Positions 17,402-27,607 are shown, counted from the stretch's first letter. The stretch: 64,000 nt of DNA from Coriobacteriia bacterium (GCA_030651765.1 JAUSBY010000001.1:177898-241897); one strand, 5' to 3'. Notes: generated by a model not told the origin, from the letters alone. Made by a program: numbers and translations.

Positions 17402-18310
17402 CTATGGTACCACAGAGCCCGCTTCGCCCGACAGCGCTGCGCACACACCATCGAGGATGCGCACGGCACACGCCTGCGCCTCGTGCTCCGTCTCAGCCAC
17501 CCCCGAAGGAACGACGACGACCGCAACGCGCCGACCCCGCTCGGCTCCAAACGCGGCAAGGAACCTGCCGTGCAGCGGCGCGTCGGCATGCACCGAAACC
17601 ACGGGGACGCCGCCGCTGCCGACTACGACCTTCCCGGTGAGCGTGAGCGCGATGTCTCCCGACGGCACCTCGGGCCCGGCCGAAACACTCACCGTCGCCC
17701 CGACTTCGGTGGCGTGGACGAGGTTCTCAAGGCGTTCGGCGACCGCGCGTCCGGGCGCGTCGCTCCAGACGAGAGCGATAGACGTACGGCGCAAAGCCTC
17801 GGCCGCACGCACCGGTGCGGCGACGAGCGCCGACGGGGAGGATGGGTCCTTGTCCTGCCAGACGTGACGGAATCGCTCGAGCATGCGAACGGTGTCCGTC
17901 CCGGCGATGCCGTCGGCCGGAAGACCGACGTTGGCCTGGAACTCCCTGACCGCGCGCTCCGTGAAAGCGCCGAAGATGCCATCAGTCGCACCGCACGCGA
18001 ACCCGAGAACGTTGAGTGCGCCCTGCAGCCGCTGGACGTCGGCACCGTGAAAGTGCGGGTACCGCAGGTAGAGCAGACGGTCGCCGAGCGTGAAGGTCGC
18101 ATCGACGAGCGCCGACCACGTCTCATCGCCGATGACCCCGTCCTCGGCAAGCTGTCGCTCGGCCTGGAACCGTCGCACGGCAGCATGCGTGGCGCCGAGG
18201 AAGACGCCGTCGACGCCGGTCGGACCCAGTTCGAAACCGAGTACGAGCAGACGCTGCTGTACGTCTTCGACCGCTGGGCCACGATCGCCTGGTGTTATGG
18301 GTTCGAACAC
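17402..18310 (-). CDS. Protein with two peptidoglycan-binding domains
   Basis: Protein of 302 residues starting with tandem PG_binding_1 repeats: PGDRGPAVEDVQQRLLVLGF...DGVFLGATHAAVRRFQ, then HGADVQRLQGALNVLGF...DGIFGAFTERAVREFQ. The C-terminal ~130 residues look like a CwlM/amidase-3-like or regulatory domain but lack a clear catalytic set that I can identify. No signal peptide. GTG at 18310 has GAGGAG 8 nt upstream and starts just before the first repeat. It follows the 119-residue protein gene by 34 bp on the same strand, and precedes the NlpC/P60 gene. In several actinobacteria such two-repeat proteins regulate peptidoglycan synthesis; this role is inference. Confidence 0.82.
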   Translation of the reverse strand: MFEPITPGDRGPAVEDVQQRLLVLGFELGPTGVDGVFLGATHAAVRRFQAERQLAEDGVIGDETWSALVDATFTLGDRLLYLRYPHFHGADVQRLQGALNVLGFACGATDGIFGAFTERAVREFQANVGLPADGIAGTDTVRMLERFRHVWQDKDPSSPSALVAAPVRAAEALRRTSIALVWSDAPGRAVAERLENLVHATEVGATVSVSAGPEVPSGDIALTLTGKVVVGSGGVPVVSVHADAPLHGRFLAAFGAERGRRVAVVVVPSGVAETEHEAQACAVRILDGVCAALSGEAGSVVP

Positions 18311-18344
18311 GGGACGCTCCTCGTGCCTCCGCGAACCGCCCGTC

Positions 18345-18704
18345 TCAGGAGCCGTAACGGTCTCTGAACTTGGCGACGTTCGTGCGCACATGCGCCTGGT
18401 GGGACTCGACGCGTCGCATGAATCCGTCGATCTCGTAGCCGAGTACGACATCGCCGTTGAACCGGTAGGCGCCCGACGCGCTGTCGAAGTCTAGCACGAA
18501 CGCCCTGGCGAGCACCGGCAGGACTCGCACGACATGCGCGGCCTGACAGCCCGTCTTGGTACGGATCTCGGCCTCGGTCAGCCACTCCGACTTGTGTCTG
18601 CGGAACAGAAGGAGCACATCGCGAAGCGACCGCTCGAGTTCAGCATCATCCGGCAGATTCGACAAGGCACGCGAGAGACTCACGCTCGCAACCTCCCGCA
18701 CCAC
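18345..18704 (-). CDS. Hypothetical protein, possible winged helix
   Basis: A 119-residue protein. Residues ~20-75 (LRDVLLLFRRHKSEWLTEAEIRTKTGCQAAHVVRVLPVLARAFVLDF) have the spacing of a winged helix-turn-helix, followed by a beta wing (GAYRFNGDVVLGYEID). No family recognised. It is the first gene of a possible three-gene minus-strand unit with the peptidoglycan-binding and NlpC/P60 proteins. The start may be the internal Val/GTG at VSLSRAL. Confidence 0.6.
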   Translation of the reverse strand: MVREVASVSLSRALSNLPDDAELERSLRDVLLLFRRHKSEWLTEAEIRTKTGCQAAHVVRVLPVLARAFVLDFDSASGAYRFNGDVVLGYEIDGFMRRVESHQAHVRTNVAKFRDRYGS

Positions 18705-18743
18705 AAGCCGGGACCCGACAGGCCCATTCTAACCCCCAGCCGA

Positions 18744-20234
18744 TCAACGTGCGATGCTGACCTGGTTCTTGCCGCGCCGCTTGGCTTCATACATCGCGCT
18801 GTCGGCAGCCTCGACCAGGCGGGCGGTGGTAGTCGCATGCTGTGGGTAGGTCGCCACGCCGAGAGAGACCGTCTGCGTGACGCTCCCGCCACCGGGGACC
18901 GAGAGATGCGGGTACTCGGCCATGCTCACGCGGATGCGCTCGGCAACGGCCGCGGCACCCGCAAGGTCGGTCTCGGGGAGCACTATGACGAACTCCTCGC
19001 CGCCGTAGCGGGCAGCCACGTCGATCTCCCGCAGGTTCTGACGCACGATGCCGCTCACCGCGCGCAGCACCACGTCGCCCTTGGGGTGACCGTACTTGTC
19101 GTTGAACTGCTTGAAGTCGTCGATGTCGAGCATGATGACCGAAAGCTGGTGTCCGAAGCGCGCTGCACGCTCCAGCTCCTCGTCCAACCGCTGATGCAGG
19201 TAGCCATGGTTGTAGAGATCGGTCAGGCGGTCCGTTACCGATAGTCGCTCGAGTTCCTCGTGCAGAAGCGCGTTCTGCAGCGCGAGCGACGACTGGTTCG
19301 CGATGACCTGCAGCCGGTCGCGCTCAGCGCTCGTCAACTCGCGGAACGTCGCGGACGCGATCATGAGCACGCCGATGATCGACTCACCTGAGCGCAAGGG
19401 CAGCGCCGCCTGCGACCGGACTTCGTCGGGCCGAACGGACCATGCGGCGAGTTCAGAGCCGGGCGGCACGTCAGACTGCTGGACGAAACCATCACGGAAC
19501 GCGGCGCCAAGAATCGTCTCGGAGACGGGAACGGACTCCCGGAACATCTCCTCGGGACGGCCCTGGCTCGCCCGGAGGCGGAGTGTCCAGTCCTGCTGCT
19601 CGAACAGGTAGATCGCTGAGACTTCGGCGCCGAGGATGCCGTTAGCGCCATCGACGATCAGGCTCGTGACATCGTCTACCGAACTGAACGTCGTGAGCGC
19701 TTTGAAGAACTCATGCGTGAAGAAGATCTCAGCCAGACGCCCCTCGAGTTCCTCGTTGGCCTTCTCGAGCGCCTCCTTGCTCGACTGGAGACGCCGCTCG
19801 TGGCTCCGGATCTTGTCGTAGGCGACCTGCAGCTCGACGAAGATCTTCTCCTGCTCCTCGCTTCGCTTCTTGGCGATGAGCAGGTCCCACACGAGTTCCG
19901 CCGCACTGCCGCTCACGATGATGACGCCGCTCATGCGCTGGGCTTCAAGCGTGGCGTTCACAGTGGGGTCGTCGGAGAGGTCCAGGACGAGATCGAGCGG
20001 ACTCATCTGGTACAACTCGTCAAGCTCGGTCGTGCTGAACACGCCGAGATCGTCCGCAAGACGCATCGCCGGGGCCGATCGGCCAGTGTCGTAGACAGCG
20101 ACGACGTCCAGGTTCTCCACGTCGCTGAGCAGACGGAGGACCGACGTGGCACGGAGGCCGCCGCCGGCGATCGCGATACTGATATGGCCGCTTCGGGTTG
20201 CCGTGGTGACGGCCGCCCCCACGCGCTCCTCCAT
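18744..20234 (-). CDS. Diguanylate cyclase with Rossmann-like and GAF domains
   Basis: Signalling protein of 496 residues with three parts. Residues ~15-125 resemble a nucleotide-binding Rossmann fold (SIAIAGGGLRATSVLRLL, later GVIIVSGSAAELVWDLL). A coiled coil (~130-180) leads to a GAF domain (~190-335, ending VIANQSSLALQNALLHEEL). The C-terminal GGDEF domain has an intact active site RYGGEEF and the usual DxLTxLYNHGY-type start, so it should make cyclic di-GMP from GTP. No transmembrane segment. The product may link a cytosolic redox or ligand signal to c-di-GMP. It follows cheD by 52 bp on the same strand, so it may belong to the chemotaxis operon. Confidence 0.9.
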   Translation of the reverse strand: MEERVGAAVTTATRSGHISIAIAGGGLRATSVLRLLSDVENLDVVAVYDTGRSAPAMRLADDLGVFSTTELDELYQMSPLDLVLDLSDDPTVNATLEAQRMSGVIIVSGSAAELVWDLLIAKKRSEEQEKIFVELQVAYDKIRSHERRLQSSKEALEKANEELEGRLAEIFFTHEFFKALTTFSSVDDVTSLIVDGANGILGAEVSAIYLFEQQDWTLRLRASQGRPEEMFRESVPVSETILGAAFRDGFVQQSDVPPGSELAAWSVRPDEVRSQAALPLRSGESIIGVLMIASATFRELTSAERDRLQVIANQSSLALQNALLHEELERLSVTDRLTDLYNHGYLHQRLDEELERAARFGHQLSVIMLDIDDFKQFNDKYGHPKGDVVLRAVSGIVRQNLREIDVAARYGGEEFVIVLPETDLAGAAAVAERIRVSMAEYPHLSVPGGGSVTQTVSLGVATYPQHATTTARLVEAADSAMYEAKRRGKNQVSIAR

Positions 20235-20286
20235 TCGTGCCCCTTCGCAGTATCCGCGCTGCTCGTTTCGTTTGGGCGTACTTGGC

Positions 20287-20805
20287 TTAGAGTTCCTTTA
20301 TCCCATATCTATAGCTGCGCACAACCACTAAGCCGGTATCGAGGTACAACTCCATCGAGCGAGCGTGCGTTCCACCTGTATCTTCGGCAACCAGCGGTAT
20401 GCGCAGTAGTGCCAACTGGGCCTTGACTTCCAGGGTGTTCCTCTCGCCGATACTGGCGAGTCCGCTGTCCAAGCCGAACATCGTCGAACCACCCGCGATC
20501 TTCGCCACGAGCCTGCGGCTCGTCGACCCCTCGGCCACCTCTTCGGCGAGCTTCGGCAGCGCTACGGACGCGAAGCGTTCGATCCGTCCGGCCACCCGGC
20601 TATCCGCGGGTGACGGAAGCATGATGTGGGCGAGTCCCCCACGGCGACGAAACGCGTCCCACAGTGAGACTCCTACACACGACCCGAGTGCGGGCGTGAC
20701 CATCACCTTCGGATGCTCGGCAACAGCAAGCTCGCCCGTGAGGACGAGTATCGTGTTGGGATCCTGCGCTGCCCAGGGTCCGCCTATGTTATCGACGATG
20801 GTCAC
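20287..20805 (-). CDS. cheD: Chemoreceptor glutamine deamidase CheD
   Basis: CheD deamidates glutamines in chemoreceptors and, with CheC, adjusts adaptation. The 172-residue protein carries the catalytic Cys in the motif ALGSCVGVSLWD, the His in GGLAHIMLPSP, and the later KIAGGSTMFG and NTLEVKAQLALLRIPLVAEDTGG stretches typical of the family. The GTG at 20805 lies 5 bp beyond the cheC stop codon; a longer frame overlaps cheC and was not used. Adjacency to cheC supports the CheC-CheD complex seen in Bacillus and Thermotoga. Confidence 0.93.
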   Translation of the reverse strand: MTIVDNIGGPWAAQDPNTILVLTGELAVAEHPKVMVTPALGSCVGVSLWDAFRRRGGLAHIMLPSPADSRVAGRIERFASVALPKLAEEVAEGSTSRRLVAKIAGGSTMFGLDSGLASIGERNTLEVKAQLALLRIPLVAEDTGGTHARSMELYLDTGLVVVRSYRYGIKEL

Positions 20806-20809
20806 CGAC

Positions 20810-21421
20810 TCAGACGATGCCGAGACGGCCAAGAACCACATCGAGACTGTCGGGGTCCGGGAGGTAGAACAGGGCCGCATCGACGGCGACCTCCTCGGTC
20901 TCGAACCGCGTCATGATGAGGATCGCCGTCTCGGCCTTCATGCCGGTGGCGGTCGTCACCGCCTCAAGGATCGCGCCCATCATGTCGAATGCGAACTGCG
21001 GTGGCGACGGTAGCACGGAGAGTTCCGTGAATCGTGAGACGGCGGCGAGGTATGCAGACTGGAGCACGGATGCGGCATGTGTGACCAGTGCCTCCTCGTC
21101 GGCACCGAGCGACTTGGACGTACCCACCTCCCGCGCGCGAAGGAGATCGGCGATCGCGAGAAGGTCCTTCCTGGGAGCGATGAACAGCAACCCTCCGCTC
21201 AAGTCGCCGAGTAGGCGACTGTACACCGCGCCCACGAGGTTCTCCGGCCCGCCAAAGACCGCAGGCACCTCGGTGATGGGAAGTAGCCGGATATCGGGGA
21301 CGCCGATCCTGACCGGTGTACCCACAAGTTGTGAGAGCGCTGTGGCGGCGTGCCCGGCGCCGATGTTGCCAACCTCGCGCAGAGCGTCGATCTGCATGGC
21401 GGAGAGGCTTTCCGGATCCAT
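20810..21421 (-). CDS. cheC: CheY-P phosphatase CheC
   Basis: CheC dephosphorylates CheY-P and binds CheD. The N-terminal phosphatase motif REVGNIGAGHAATALSQ (E15, N19 positions) is canonical. The second, C-terminal half has E-x-x-L at EEALVTHAASVLQSAYLAAV, where the consensus Asn is not preserved, so only the first active site appears intact. 203 residues, soluble. It overlaps or abuts cheA upstream (1 bp gap) and cheD downstream, confirming operon structure. Confidence 0.92.
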   Translation of the reverse strand: MDPESLSAMQIDALREVGNIGAGHAATALSQLVGTPVRIGVPDIRLLPITEVPAVFGGPENLVGAVYSRLLGDLSGGLLFIAPRKDLLAIADLLRAREVGTSKSLGADEEALVTHAASVLQSAYLAAVSRFTELSVLPSPPQFAFDMMGAILEAVTTATGMKAETAILIMTRFETEEVAVDAALFYLPDPDSLDVVLGRLGIV

Positions 21422-21422
21422 G

Positions 21423-23360
21423 TCATCCCTCCATCTTCAGCAGCGTGCGCGGGTCGAGGATGAGTGCGACGTGGCCGTCACCAAGCACCGTCGCCCCGCC
21501 GATACCGTGCAGACCCCGGAACAGCGCTGAGAGCGGCTTGATCACGATCTCCTGTCGGCCGATCAGACGCGGCACGGTCAGAGCGCGCATCTCCTCGCCC
21601 GAGTGGATGATGACGATGTGGTCCCCCGGGTCGGCCGCCGCCTCACCCGGCTCAGCCACGCCACAGACCACATCGAGCCTCTGGATGGGGATCACCGACC
21701 CATCACGCAGCACGGTGACCCACCGTCCCTCGACGGTCTTAAGCGTGACCTCGTCGAGTCCGAGAACCTCGTCGACAGCGCTCAGCGGGACCGCGAAGAC
21801 CTGGTCACCGCACGCCAACAGCAGCGCCTGGATGATGGCGAGCGTCAGCGGCAGCCTCAGTGAGATGCTCGTCCCCTCTCCCGGGGTCGACGTGATCGAG
21901 ATGGTGCCACCGAGATACTCGATCTTGCCCTTGACCACGTCCATTCCGACGCCACGCCCCGAGACCTTGGTCGCGTGGTCGACGGTGCTGAATCCCGGTG
22001 CACAGACGAACAGGAAGATGTCGTGTTCGGAGTACGAGTCACGGGCAGAATCCTCTACCAGTCCACGTGCAACGGCCGCAGACCAGATCCGTCCTACGTC
22101 AAGGCCGCGGCCGTCGTCGGAGACGGTGATCCTGATCTGCTCTCGCTCGCGTTCGGCCGCAAGCCGCACGGTCCCGCGCTCGGGTTTGCCTGCCGCGACA
22201 CGCTCCTCCGGCGTTTCGACACCGTGATCCACGCAGTTGCGCAGAAGGTGGACGATGGGGTCACCGATCTCGTCCAGGACGGTGCGGTCCAGCTCGATGT
22301 CCAGCCCGTCCGTCTCAAACGCGACGTCCTTGCCGAGGTCGCGTGCGAGGTCCCGAACCATGCGCGGGAACCGGTTGAATATGTTGCCGACCGGTACCAT
22401 GCGCGTCTGCATGACCTCCTGCTGCAGCTCGGCACTGACCCTCTCGAGCGCGTCCAGCGTGTCGCCGAGTTCGGGCAGGTCCGCGTCACGGGCGATCCGC
22501 TCCAAACGCGAACGTATGATGACCAGTTCGCCAACGAGGTTGACCATGGCGTCCAGGTGGCCGATGGAGATACGGACCGTCTGCGTCTCACTGAGCTTCG
22601 GAACCGAGCGCGCCGACGACGCAGGCCGGGGGCTCGCGTCCGGGGTGTTGGCGGAAGGCGCTGGCTCCGCCACCGGCTCGACCACGACGTCCTCGACCTC
22701 GGTCACCGCGATGAGGGCGTTGCGAACCGCCTCCGGCGCGGCGCTCGTACGAAAGATGACCTCGAAGGACCGGTCGAACCGCTCGTCCTCGATCTCGCGT
22801 GCACTCGGCCTCGTTTCGACCACCGTGCTCATGTGGCTGAGACGCTTGATCGCCATGTAGGCGCGCACCCCTTTCAGGACGCACGCCTCCTCAAGTGTGA
22901 TCCGAGCCTGGAAGAGCGCGCCCTCGCCGGTGTCCGCAGCGGGGGCCTTTCCGGACCGCACCTCGGGAGCAGCTGGTGCGGCTGTTGTGCGTGCCACGAG
23001 CTCGGCGACGATACCGTCGATGAATGCCTCGCCGGTCTCGGCAGACTCAGCGGCGATGGTCTCGCGAACGACGTCGATCGCCCGGAGCATGAGATCGATG
23101 AGCTCGTGGTCGGCGGCCTGCACGCGATGCCGGACGGTGTCCATCAGCGACTCCATCTTGTGCGTGAGCTCTTGCGTGCTCCCGTACGCCATCGCCGCGG
23201 CCATGCCCTTGAGGCTGTGTGCGCCCCGGAAGACCGTCTCGACCGGCTCGAGGTCGTTCGGCTCGGCCTCAAGCGCGAGCAGTCCCTCGGTCATCGCCTG
23301 AAGGTACTCGGCGCTCTCGCTGAGGAAGACGTCCCGGTACGCGGACATATCATCACTCAT
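21423..23360 (-). CDS. cheA: Chemotaxis histidine kinase CheA
   Basis: Central kinase of the chemotaxis pathway, 645 residues. The P1 phosphotransfer His is H48 in VFRGAHSLKGMAAAM. A CheY-binding P2-like domain is at ~150-230 (ALFQARITLEEACVLKGVRAYMAI), dimerisation P3 around 270-330, an ATPase P4 at ~335-505 with N box LLRNCVDHGVE and G boxes DDGRGLD and GRGVGMDVV, and the CheW-like P5 at ~510-645. It phosphorylates CheY and CheB. Encoded between cheB and cheC with gaps of 6 and 1 bp. Confidence 0.96.
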   Translation of the reverse strand: MSDDMSAYRDVFLSESAEYLQAMTEGLLALEAEPNDLEPVETVFRGAHSLKGMAAAMAYGSTQELTHKMESLMDTVRHRVQAADHELIDLMLRAIDVVRETIAAESAETGEAFIDGIVAELVARTTAAPAAPEVRSGKAPAADTGEGALFQARITLEEACVLKGVRAYMAIKRLSHMSTVVETRPSAREIEDERFDRSFEVIFRTSAAPEAVRNALIAVTEVEDVVVEPVAEPAPSANTPDASPRPASSARSVPKLSETQTVRISIGHLDAMVNLVGELVIIRSRLERIARDADLPELGDTLDALERVSAELQQEVMQTRMVPVGNIFNRFPRMVRDLARDLGKDVAFETDGLDIELDRTVLDEIGDPIVHLLRNCVDHGVETPEERVAAGKPERGTVRLAAEREREQIRITVSDDGRGLDVGRIWSAAVARGLVEDSARDSYSEHDIFLFVCAPGFSTVDHATKVSGRGVGMDVVKGKIEYLGGTISITSTPGEGTSISLRLPLTLAIIQALLLACGDQVFAVPLSAVDEVLGLDEVTLKTVEGRWVTVLRDGSVIPIQRLDVVCGVAEPGEAAADPGDHIVIIHSGEEMRALTVPRLIGRQEIVIKPLSALFRGLHGIGGATVLGDGHVALILDPRTLLKMEG

Positions 23361-23366
23361 GGCAGG

Positions 23367-24416
23367 TCACCCCCTTACCGATCGTCGGATCTCCGAAGCG
23401 ACACGATCAAGCGGCACCACCCGTGAGGCGACCCCGGCGCGAACGGCCGCGCCGGGCATCCCCCACACCACGCTGGTCTGCTCGTCCTGGACGATCGTGT
23501 CGCCGCCGGCATCCGTGATCGCCCTGAGTCCTGCTACCCCGTCTGTCCCCATCCCCGTGAGGACCACGCCCACAGCGCGGTCGGCGAACCGGGCAGCGAC
23601 GCTTTGGAGCGTCGGGTCGGCAGCCGGTCGCACGCCGTGCATCGACGGTGCGTCATCCAGCACGACCTTCGGTGCGCTGCGACCGGCGATGCGCATGTGG
23701 ACTCCGTGCGGTGCCACGTACGCCACACCCGGCTCGATGCGGTCACCGTCAGCCGCCGTGACGACCTCGATATCGGTGACCCGGCCGAGGCGCCGGGCGA
23801 GCGAATCGGTGAAGCCTGCCGGCAGGTGCTGGACGACCACGTACGACACCGGCAGATCGGCGCCAAGACCGCTGAAGACCGTCTCGAGCGCAGGCGGACC
23901 TCCGGTACTGGCCGCGATCGCGACGACACGCTCGAGCGCCGAGACGCGGCTGCGCTCGAGAGACAGTCGTGTCGCGGACGCATCGTCCCGTACGCGTGCG
24001 ACCAACCGGCTCTCGGGACGGACCCGGTAGGCGGTCTTGATCTTCTTGATGAGCAGGTCCGAAAGATCGGCAAGCGAACTCGCGAACCCCGAGGCGGGCT
24101 TCACGATGAAATCAGTTGCGCCAAGCATGAGAGCCTGGTACGTGGTGTCGGGGTCATCGACGGCGGAGAGCATCACCACGCGAGTGGGCGTCGTCCGGAT
24201 GATGTGCGGAAGTGCCTCGATGCCGGTGAGCTCGGGCATCTCGATATCGAGTGTCATCACGTCGGGGCGCAGCGCGAGACACTTCTCGATCGCGTCGATC
24301 CCGGTCTTCGCCGCACCGACGACCTCGATGCTCGGATCGACGCCGAGAGCGCGCGTCAGCAACTGCCGCGTGAGCGCGGAATCGTCGACCACCAACACCT
24401 TGACCGTCGAACGCAT
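23367..24416 (-). CDS. cheB: Chemotaxis response regulator methylesterase CheB
   Basis: Two-domain protein of 349 residues that removes methyl groups from (and deamidates) chemoreceptors. Receiver domain 1-125 with phospho-acceptor D57 in LDIEMPELTG. Methylesterase domain ~155-345 with the Ser in IAASTGGPPAL, the His in VVQHLPAGF and the Asp in LTGMGTDGVAGL. It lies 10 bp downstream of cheY and 6 bp upstream of cheA. Confidence 0.96.
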   Translation of the reverse strand: MRSTVKVLVVDDSALTRQLLTRALGVDPSIEVVGAAKTGIDAIEKCLALRPDVMTLDIEMPELTGIEALPHIIRTTPTRVVMLSAVDDPDTTYQALMLGATDFIVKPASGFASSLADLSDLLIKKIKTAYRVRPESRLVARVRDDASATRLSLERSRVSALERVVAIAASTGGPPALETVFSGLGADLPVSYVVVQHLPAGFTDSLARRLGRVTDIEVVTAADGDRIEPGVAYVAPHGVHMRIAGRSAPKVVLDDAPSMHGVRPAADPTLQSVAARFADRAVGVVLTGMGTDGVAGLRAITDAGGDTIVQDEQTSVVWGMPGAAVRAGVASRVVPLDRVASEIRRSVRG

Positions 24417-24426
24417 GTGTCCCCGC

Positions 24427-24801
24427 TCAGCAACGTGGCGTGGACTGCAGACACTTCTTCACCGTCTCCAGGACCTTGGTCGGCTGGAACGGCTTCACGA
24501 GGAAGTCCATCGCCCCATACTCAAGAGCCTCGACGATCATCTTCTGTTGTCCCATCGCGCTGACCACGAGAACGCGTGCGGCGGGGTCGTACTCCCGGAT
24601 CCTACGAAGCGCTTCGAGGCCGCTCATCTCGGGCATCGTTATGTCCATCGTGACGACGTCCGGTTTGACCTCGGCGTACTTCTCGATGGCGTCACGCCCG
24701 TTGACGGCTTCGTGGATCACGTAGCCCTCGCGGGCAAGGATGTCGCGAATCATCATGCGCATGAACGCCGCGTCATCGACCACGAGTACCGTCTTAGACA
24801 T
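24427..24801 (-). CDS. cheY: Chemotaxis response regulator CheY
   Basis: Single receiver domain of 124 residues: acidic pair DD at 9-10, phospho-acceptor D53 in MDITMPEMSG, Ser/Thr in VVSAMGQ, and Lys in FLVKPF. CheY-P binds the flagellar or pilus motor switch. The ATG at 24801 overlaps the cheW stop region by 8 bp. Confidence 0.95.
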   Translation of the reverse strand: MSKTVLVVDDAAFMRMMIRDILAREGYVIHEAVNGRDAIEKYAEVKPDVVTMDITMPEMSGLEALRRIREYDPAARVLVVSAMGQQKMIVEALEYGAMDFLVKPFQPTKVLETVKKCLQSTPRC

Positions 24802-25285
24802 CGGCACCATCCTCCTGAAGCTGTCCGCCGGACATGAACACGGGCTTCGGGAGAGCCTTGTCCGCATCGAGCAGGATGACCAGCCGGTCACCGTGGCTCA
24901 CGACACCCTCGAACGCCTCGCTCGTTTCCGCACCCAGTGCGGCCGCCGGCGCCGGTTTGACGTCAGCGACGGCGATGCTCGCTACCTCATACACGACATC
25001 CACGGCCAGGCCGACGGACCCGACGCCGCTCTCGACCACGATGATCCTCGACGCCTGCGTCGGCACAAGCGGCTCACCGAGGAGTACCCGTCCGAGGTCG
25101 ACGAGCGGGATGACCTGGCCGCGCAGGTTGATGACGCCATCGACACCGGCCGGCGCCCGCGGGACCGGCGTGGCAGCCTCGTAGCGGATGATGCTCTGCA
25201 CCCGCTTGATGGCGAGCCCGTACTCCTCCGACCGCAACCGGAACAGGACGTACTGCCGCTGCTCGGTGATCAGGAGTTCGTCCAC
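24794..25285 (-). CDS. cheW: Chemotaxis coupling protein CheW
   Basis: Adaptor of 163 residues linking receptors to CheA. The SH3-like fold is evident from [51 protein letters not shown] and [13 protein letters not shown]. The GTG at 25285 has GAGGGG upstream, and the coding region overlaps the end of the chemoreceptor gene by 16 bp, implying translational coupling. Confidence 0.94.
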   Translation of the reverse strand: MDELLITEQRQYVLFRLRSEEYGLAIKRVQSIIRYEAATPVPRAPAGVDGVINLRGQVIPLVDLGRVLLGEPLVPTQASRIIVVESGVGSVGLAVDVVYEVASIAVADVKPAPAAALGAETSEAFEGVVSHGDRLVILLDADKALPKPVFMSGGQLQEDGADV

Positions 25286-26610
25286 GCCGACCCCTCGTCG
25301 ATGCGGAACTGCATGACCGACTCTTCCAGGCGACGCGCCATGTCGGCAAGGTCCTGCGCCGAGGATGAGATCTCCTCCATGCACGCTGTCTGCTGCTGCG
25401 CGGCGGCGGCGGTCTCCTCGGCGCTGGCCGCGTTCTCCTCGACGACCGCGGCGATATCGTGCATCGCGCGATCGACCTCCGAGGTGCGCCGGGCCTGACT
25501 CGAGGTTGCCGAGGCGATCTCCTGCGCGAGGCCCGCGGTGCGTGTGACTGCCTCGGTGATCTGGCGCAGCGTGTCGCCGGTCTTGCCGACGACAGTGGCC
25601 CCCACGGCCACCTCCGTCGTCCCGATCTGCATGTACTTGAGAGCCTTGGCGGTCTCCGACTGTACGTCCTTGATGAGTTCGCCGATCTGCTCGGCAGCCT
25701 TGCCCGAGCCCTCGGCCAGCTTGCGGACCTCCTCGGCGACCACGGAAAAGCCCCGCCCCGACTCGCCGGCGCGGGCTGCCTCGATCGCGGCATTCAGCGA
25801 AAGCAGGTTGGTCTGGTCGGCGATGGTCGTGATGACGTCGACGATGTTGCCGATCTCCTGGGAGCGAAGGCCGAGTCTCTCGACCGAGCCCGCAAGCGTC
25901 TCTATCGCATCACGCACCTCGCTGATCTTCGAGATGGCCTCGTGGGTGGCCTGTTCCCCCATAAGGGCAGCCTGCGCGGCTTCGTCGCTCGTCCTGCTCG
26001 CCTCGACCGCCTGCTCGGCGACGGAGCAGATCGACTCGGAGATGGACTGCATCGCAGCCGAGGTCTCCTCCACCTTGCGCGACTGCAACTCCGCGCCGTG
26101 AGCGATCTGCTGCACGGATGACGAGATCTCCATCGACGACGCGTTGATCTCCTGCGAGGAGGCCGAAAGCTGCGTTGCAGCGTTGGTGACGGACTCGGAG
26201 GAGCGTCGCACCTGGCCTGCGATCTCGCCGAGAGACGCGATCAGGCTGTTGCACTCCATGACAAGCATCCCGATCTCGTCATCGTGGGGCGCGGTGGCGC
26301 GAATCGTAAGATCACCGGCTCCGGCGTCGGTCATCACGCCACCGAGGTCACGTAGCGGCTCGAGCACGCGCCGCTTGAAGACCCTGCGCCATGCCCACGA
26401 GCCCGGGATCGCGCACAGCCCCATCGCCGCACCGCCGAACAACGCGGTCAGGAACAGCTGCCCGGCGTCGATCTTGAGTACGACGAGCGCAAACAGCCCG
26501 GTCAACGTAAGCCCTGCCGCCACGGCGGGGCCGATGGTCGCCCAGGTGAGGAGCGTGAACGTGAAGGACAGGCCCCGCCTTACCTCACTCGACCGGTACG
26601 TCTCTGACAT
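25270..26610 (-). CDS. Methyl-accepting chemotaxis protein of the che operon
   Basis: Chemoreceptor of 446 residues. Two membrane helices (~12-65, with only a short external loop) are followed by a HAMP-like segment ([31 protein letters not shown]) and the signalling domain with tip [38 protein letters not shown]. Like the receptor at 9.4-10.6 kb it lacks a periplasmic sensor domain. The ATG at 26610 has GGAGGAGG upstream; the longer frame upstream was rejected because it overlaps cheR. It lies between cheR and cheW. Confidence 0.93.
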   Translation of the reverse strand: MSETYRSSEVRRGLSFTFTLLTWATIGPAVAAGLTLTGLFALVVLKIDAGQLFLTALFGGAAMGLCAIPGSWAWRRVFKRRVLEPLRDLGGVMTDAGAGDLTIRATAPHDDEIGMLVMECNSLIASLGEIAGQVRRSSESVTNAATQLSASSQEINASSMEISSSVQQIAHGAELQSRKVEETSAAMQSISESICSVAEQAVEASRTSDEAAQAALMGEQATHEAISKISEVRDAIETLAGSVERLGLRSQEIGNIVDVITTIADQTNLLSLNAAIEAARAGESGRGFSVVAEEVRKLAEGSGKAAEQIGELIKDVQSETAKALKYMQIGTTEVAVGATVVGKTGDTLRQITEAVTRTAGLAQEIASATSSQARRTSEVDRAMHDIAAVVEENAASAEETAAAAQQQTACMEEISSSAQDLADMARRLEESVMQFRIDEGSAWTNS

Positions 26611-26671
26611 CCGGTTCCCTCCTCCGCGGTGCAACGAGCGCTTCGACGACCACGATAGCAAACCCGGGGGT

Positions 26672-27520
26672 TCACTGCAGCGGAATCGGCTTCCGGTAGA
26701 TGCGCTCGCGCGTGTTGATGAGCTCGAAGCGCTTGGCGAGCGCGGGTGCCAGGCGCTCGCTTCTTCCGAGCACCAGGTAGCCACCGCGCGACAGGGAGTC
26801 CCAGAACGCCTCCACCATCCGCTCCTGTTCGTCGCGGTTGAAGTAGATGAAGACGTTACGGCAGAACACGACATCGACGGCGTTCAGGGGCTCGTCAGCG
26901 AAGAGGTTGAGATGCTGGAAGCGCACGTGCTTGGTCACGGCGGGTTTCATGTGGAAGGTGTCCCCGGCGACGTCAACGAACAGGTTCTGGTCAGCTGTTG
27001 GTATGTGCGCCAGTTGGGCGACAGGGTACTCGGCGCGCTTGGCGACCGCCAACGCGCGGTGGTCGATGTCGGTGCCGATGACCGTCGGGAGGAACCCCGC
27101 CTTCGGGTGGTGACGCATCTCGTCGAGCAGCGCCATCGCGATCGAGTATGGCTCCTGGCCCGTGGCGCATCCCGCAGACCACACGCGGATGATCCGCTGG
27201 TGCCGTGCAGACTTCATCGACAGCAGCTCGGGCAGCACCTCGGCGCGAAACACCTCGAAGACCGATGAGTCCCTGAAGAACTGCGTCACGTTGATCGTGA
27301 GCGTATCGAGCAAGCGGGCGTACTCTTCAGGATCTTCGTCGAGGCGTGCGGCGTACTGCCGATACGTGTGCAGACCGAGCGCATGCAGCCGTGCCGCGAT
27401 ACGGCGCTCGACGTAGCGTGGACGGTACTGGGCAAGGTCAAGTCCGCGTTCGTCACGAACCTTGTCGGTCAGCCTGGTCAGGTTCCCACGGTAGATCGCG
27501 TCCGCTGGACGTGCGTCCAT
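26672..27520 (-). CDS. cheR: Chemotaxis protein methyltransferase CheR
   Basis: SAM-dependent methyltransferase of 282 residues that methylates receptor glutamates. The N-terminal helical domain ([22 protein letters not shown]) precedes the catalytic domain with the SAM motif [30 protein letters not shown], and FCRNVFIYF. The ATG at 27520 follows GGGAGAG and is the natural family start; the open frame continues upstream antisense to the L,D-transpeptidase gene and is not coding. First gene of the che operon. Confidence 0.95.
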   Translation of the reverse strand: MDARPADAIYRGNLTRLTDKVRDERGLDLAQYRPRYVERRIAARLHALGLHTYRQYAARLDEDPEEYARLLDTLTINVTQFFRDSSVFEVFRAEVLPELLSMKSARHQRIIRVWSAGCATGQEPYSIAMALLDEMRHHPKAGFLPTVIGTDIDHRALAVAKRAEYPVAQLAHIPTADQNLFVDVAGDTFHMKPAVTKHVRFQHLNLFADEPLNAVDVVFCRNVFIYFNRDEQERMVEAFWDSLSRGGYLVLGRSERLAPALAKRFELINTRERIYRKPIPLQ

Positions 27521-27607
27521 CGGCTCTCCCGCCTCGTCGAGTTTGCGTGGCCATTGTAGAATACGCGCAAGTCCCTCGCACCGGACGCTTAACAAGGAGC
27601 CGCCTTC

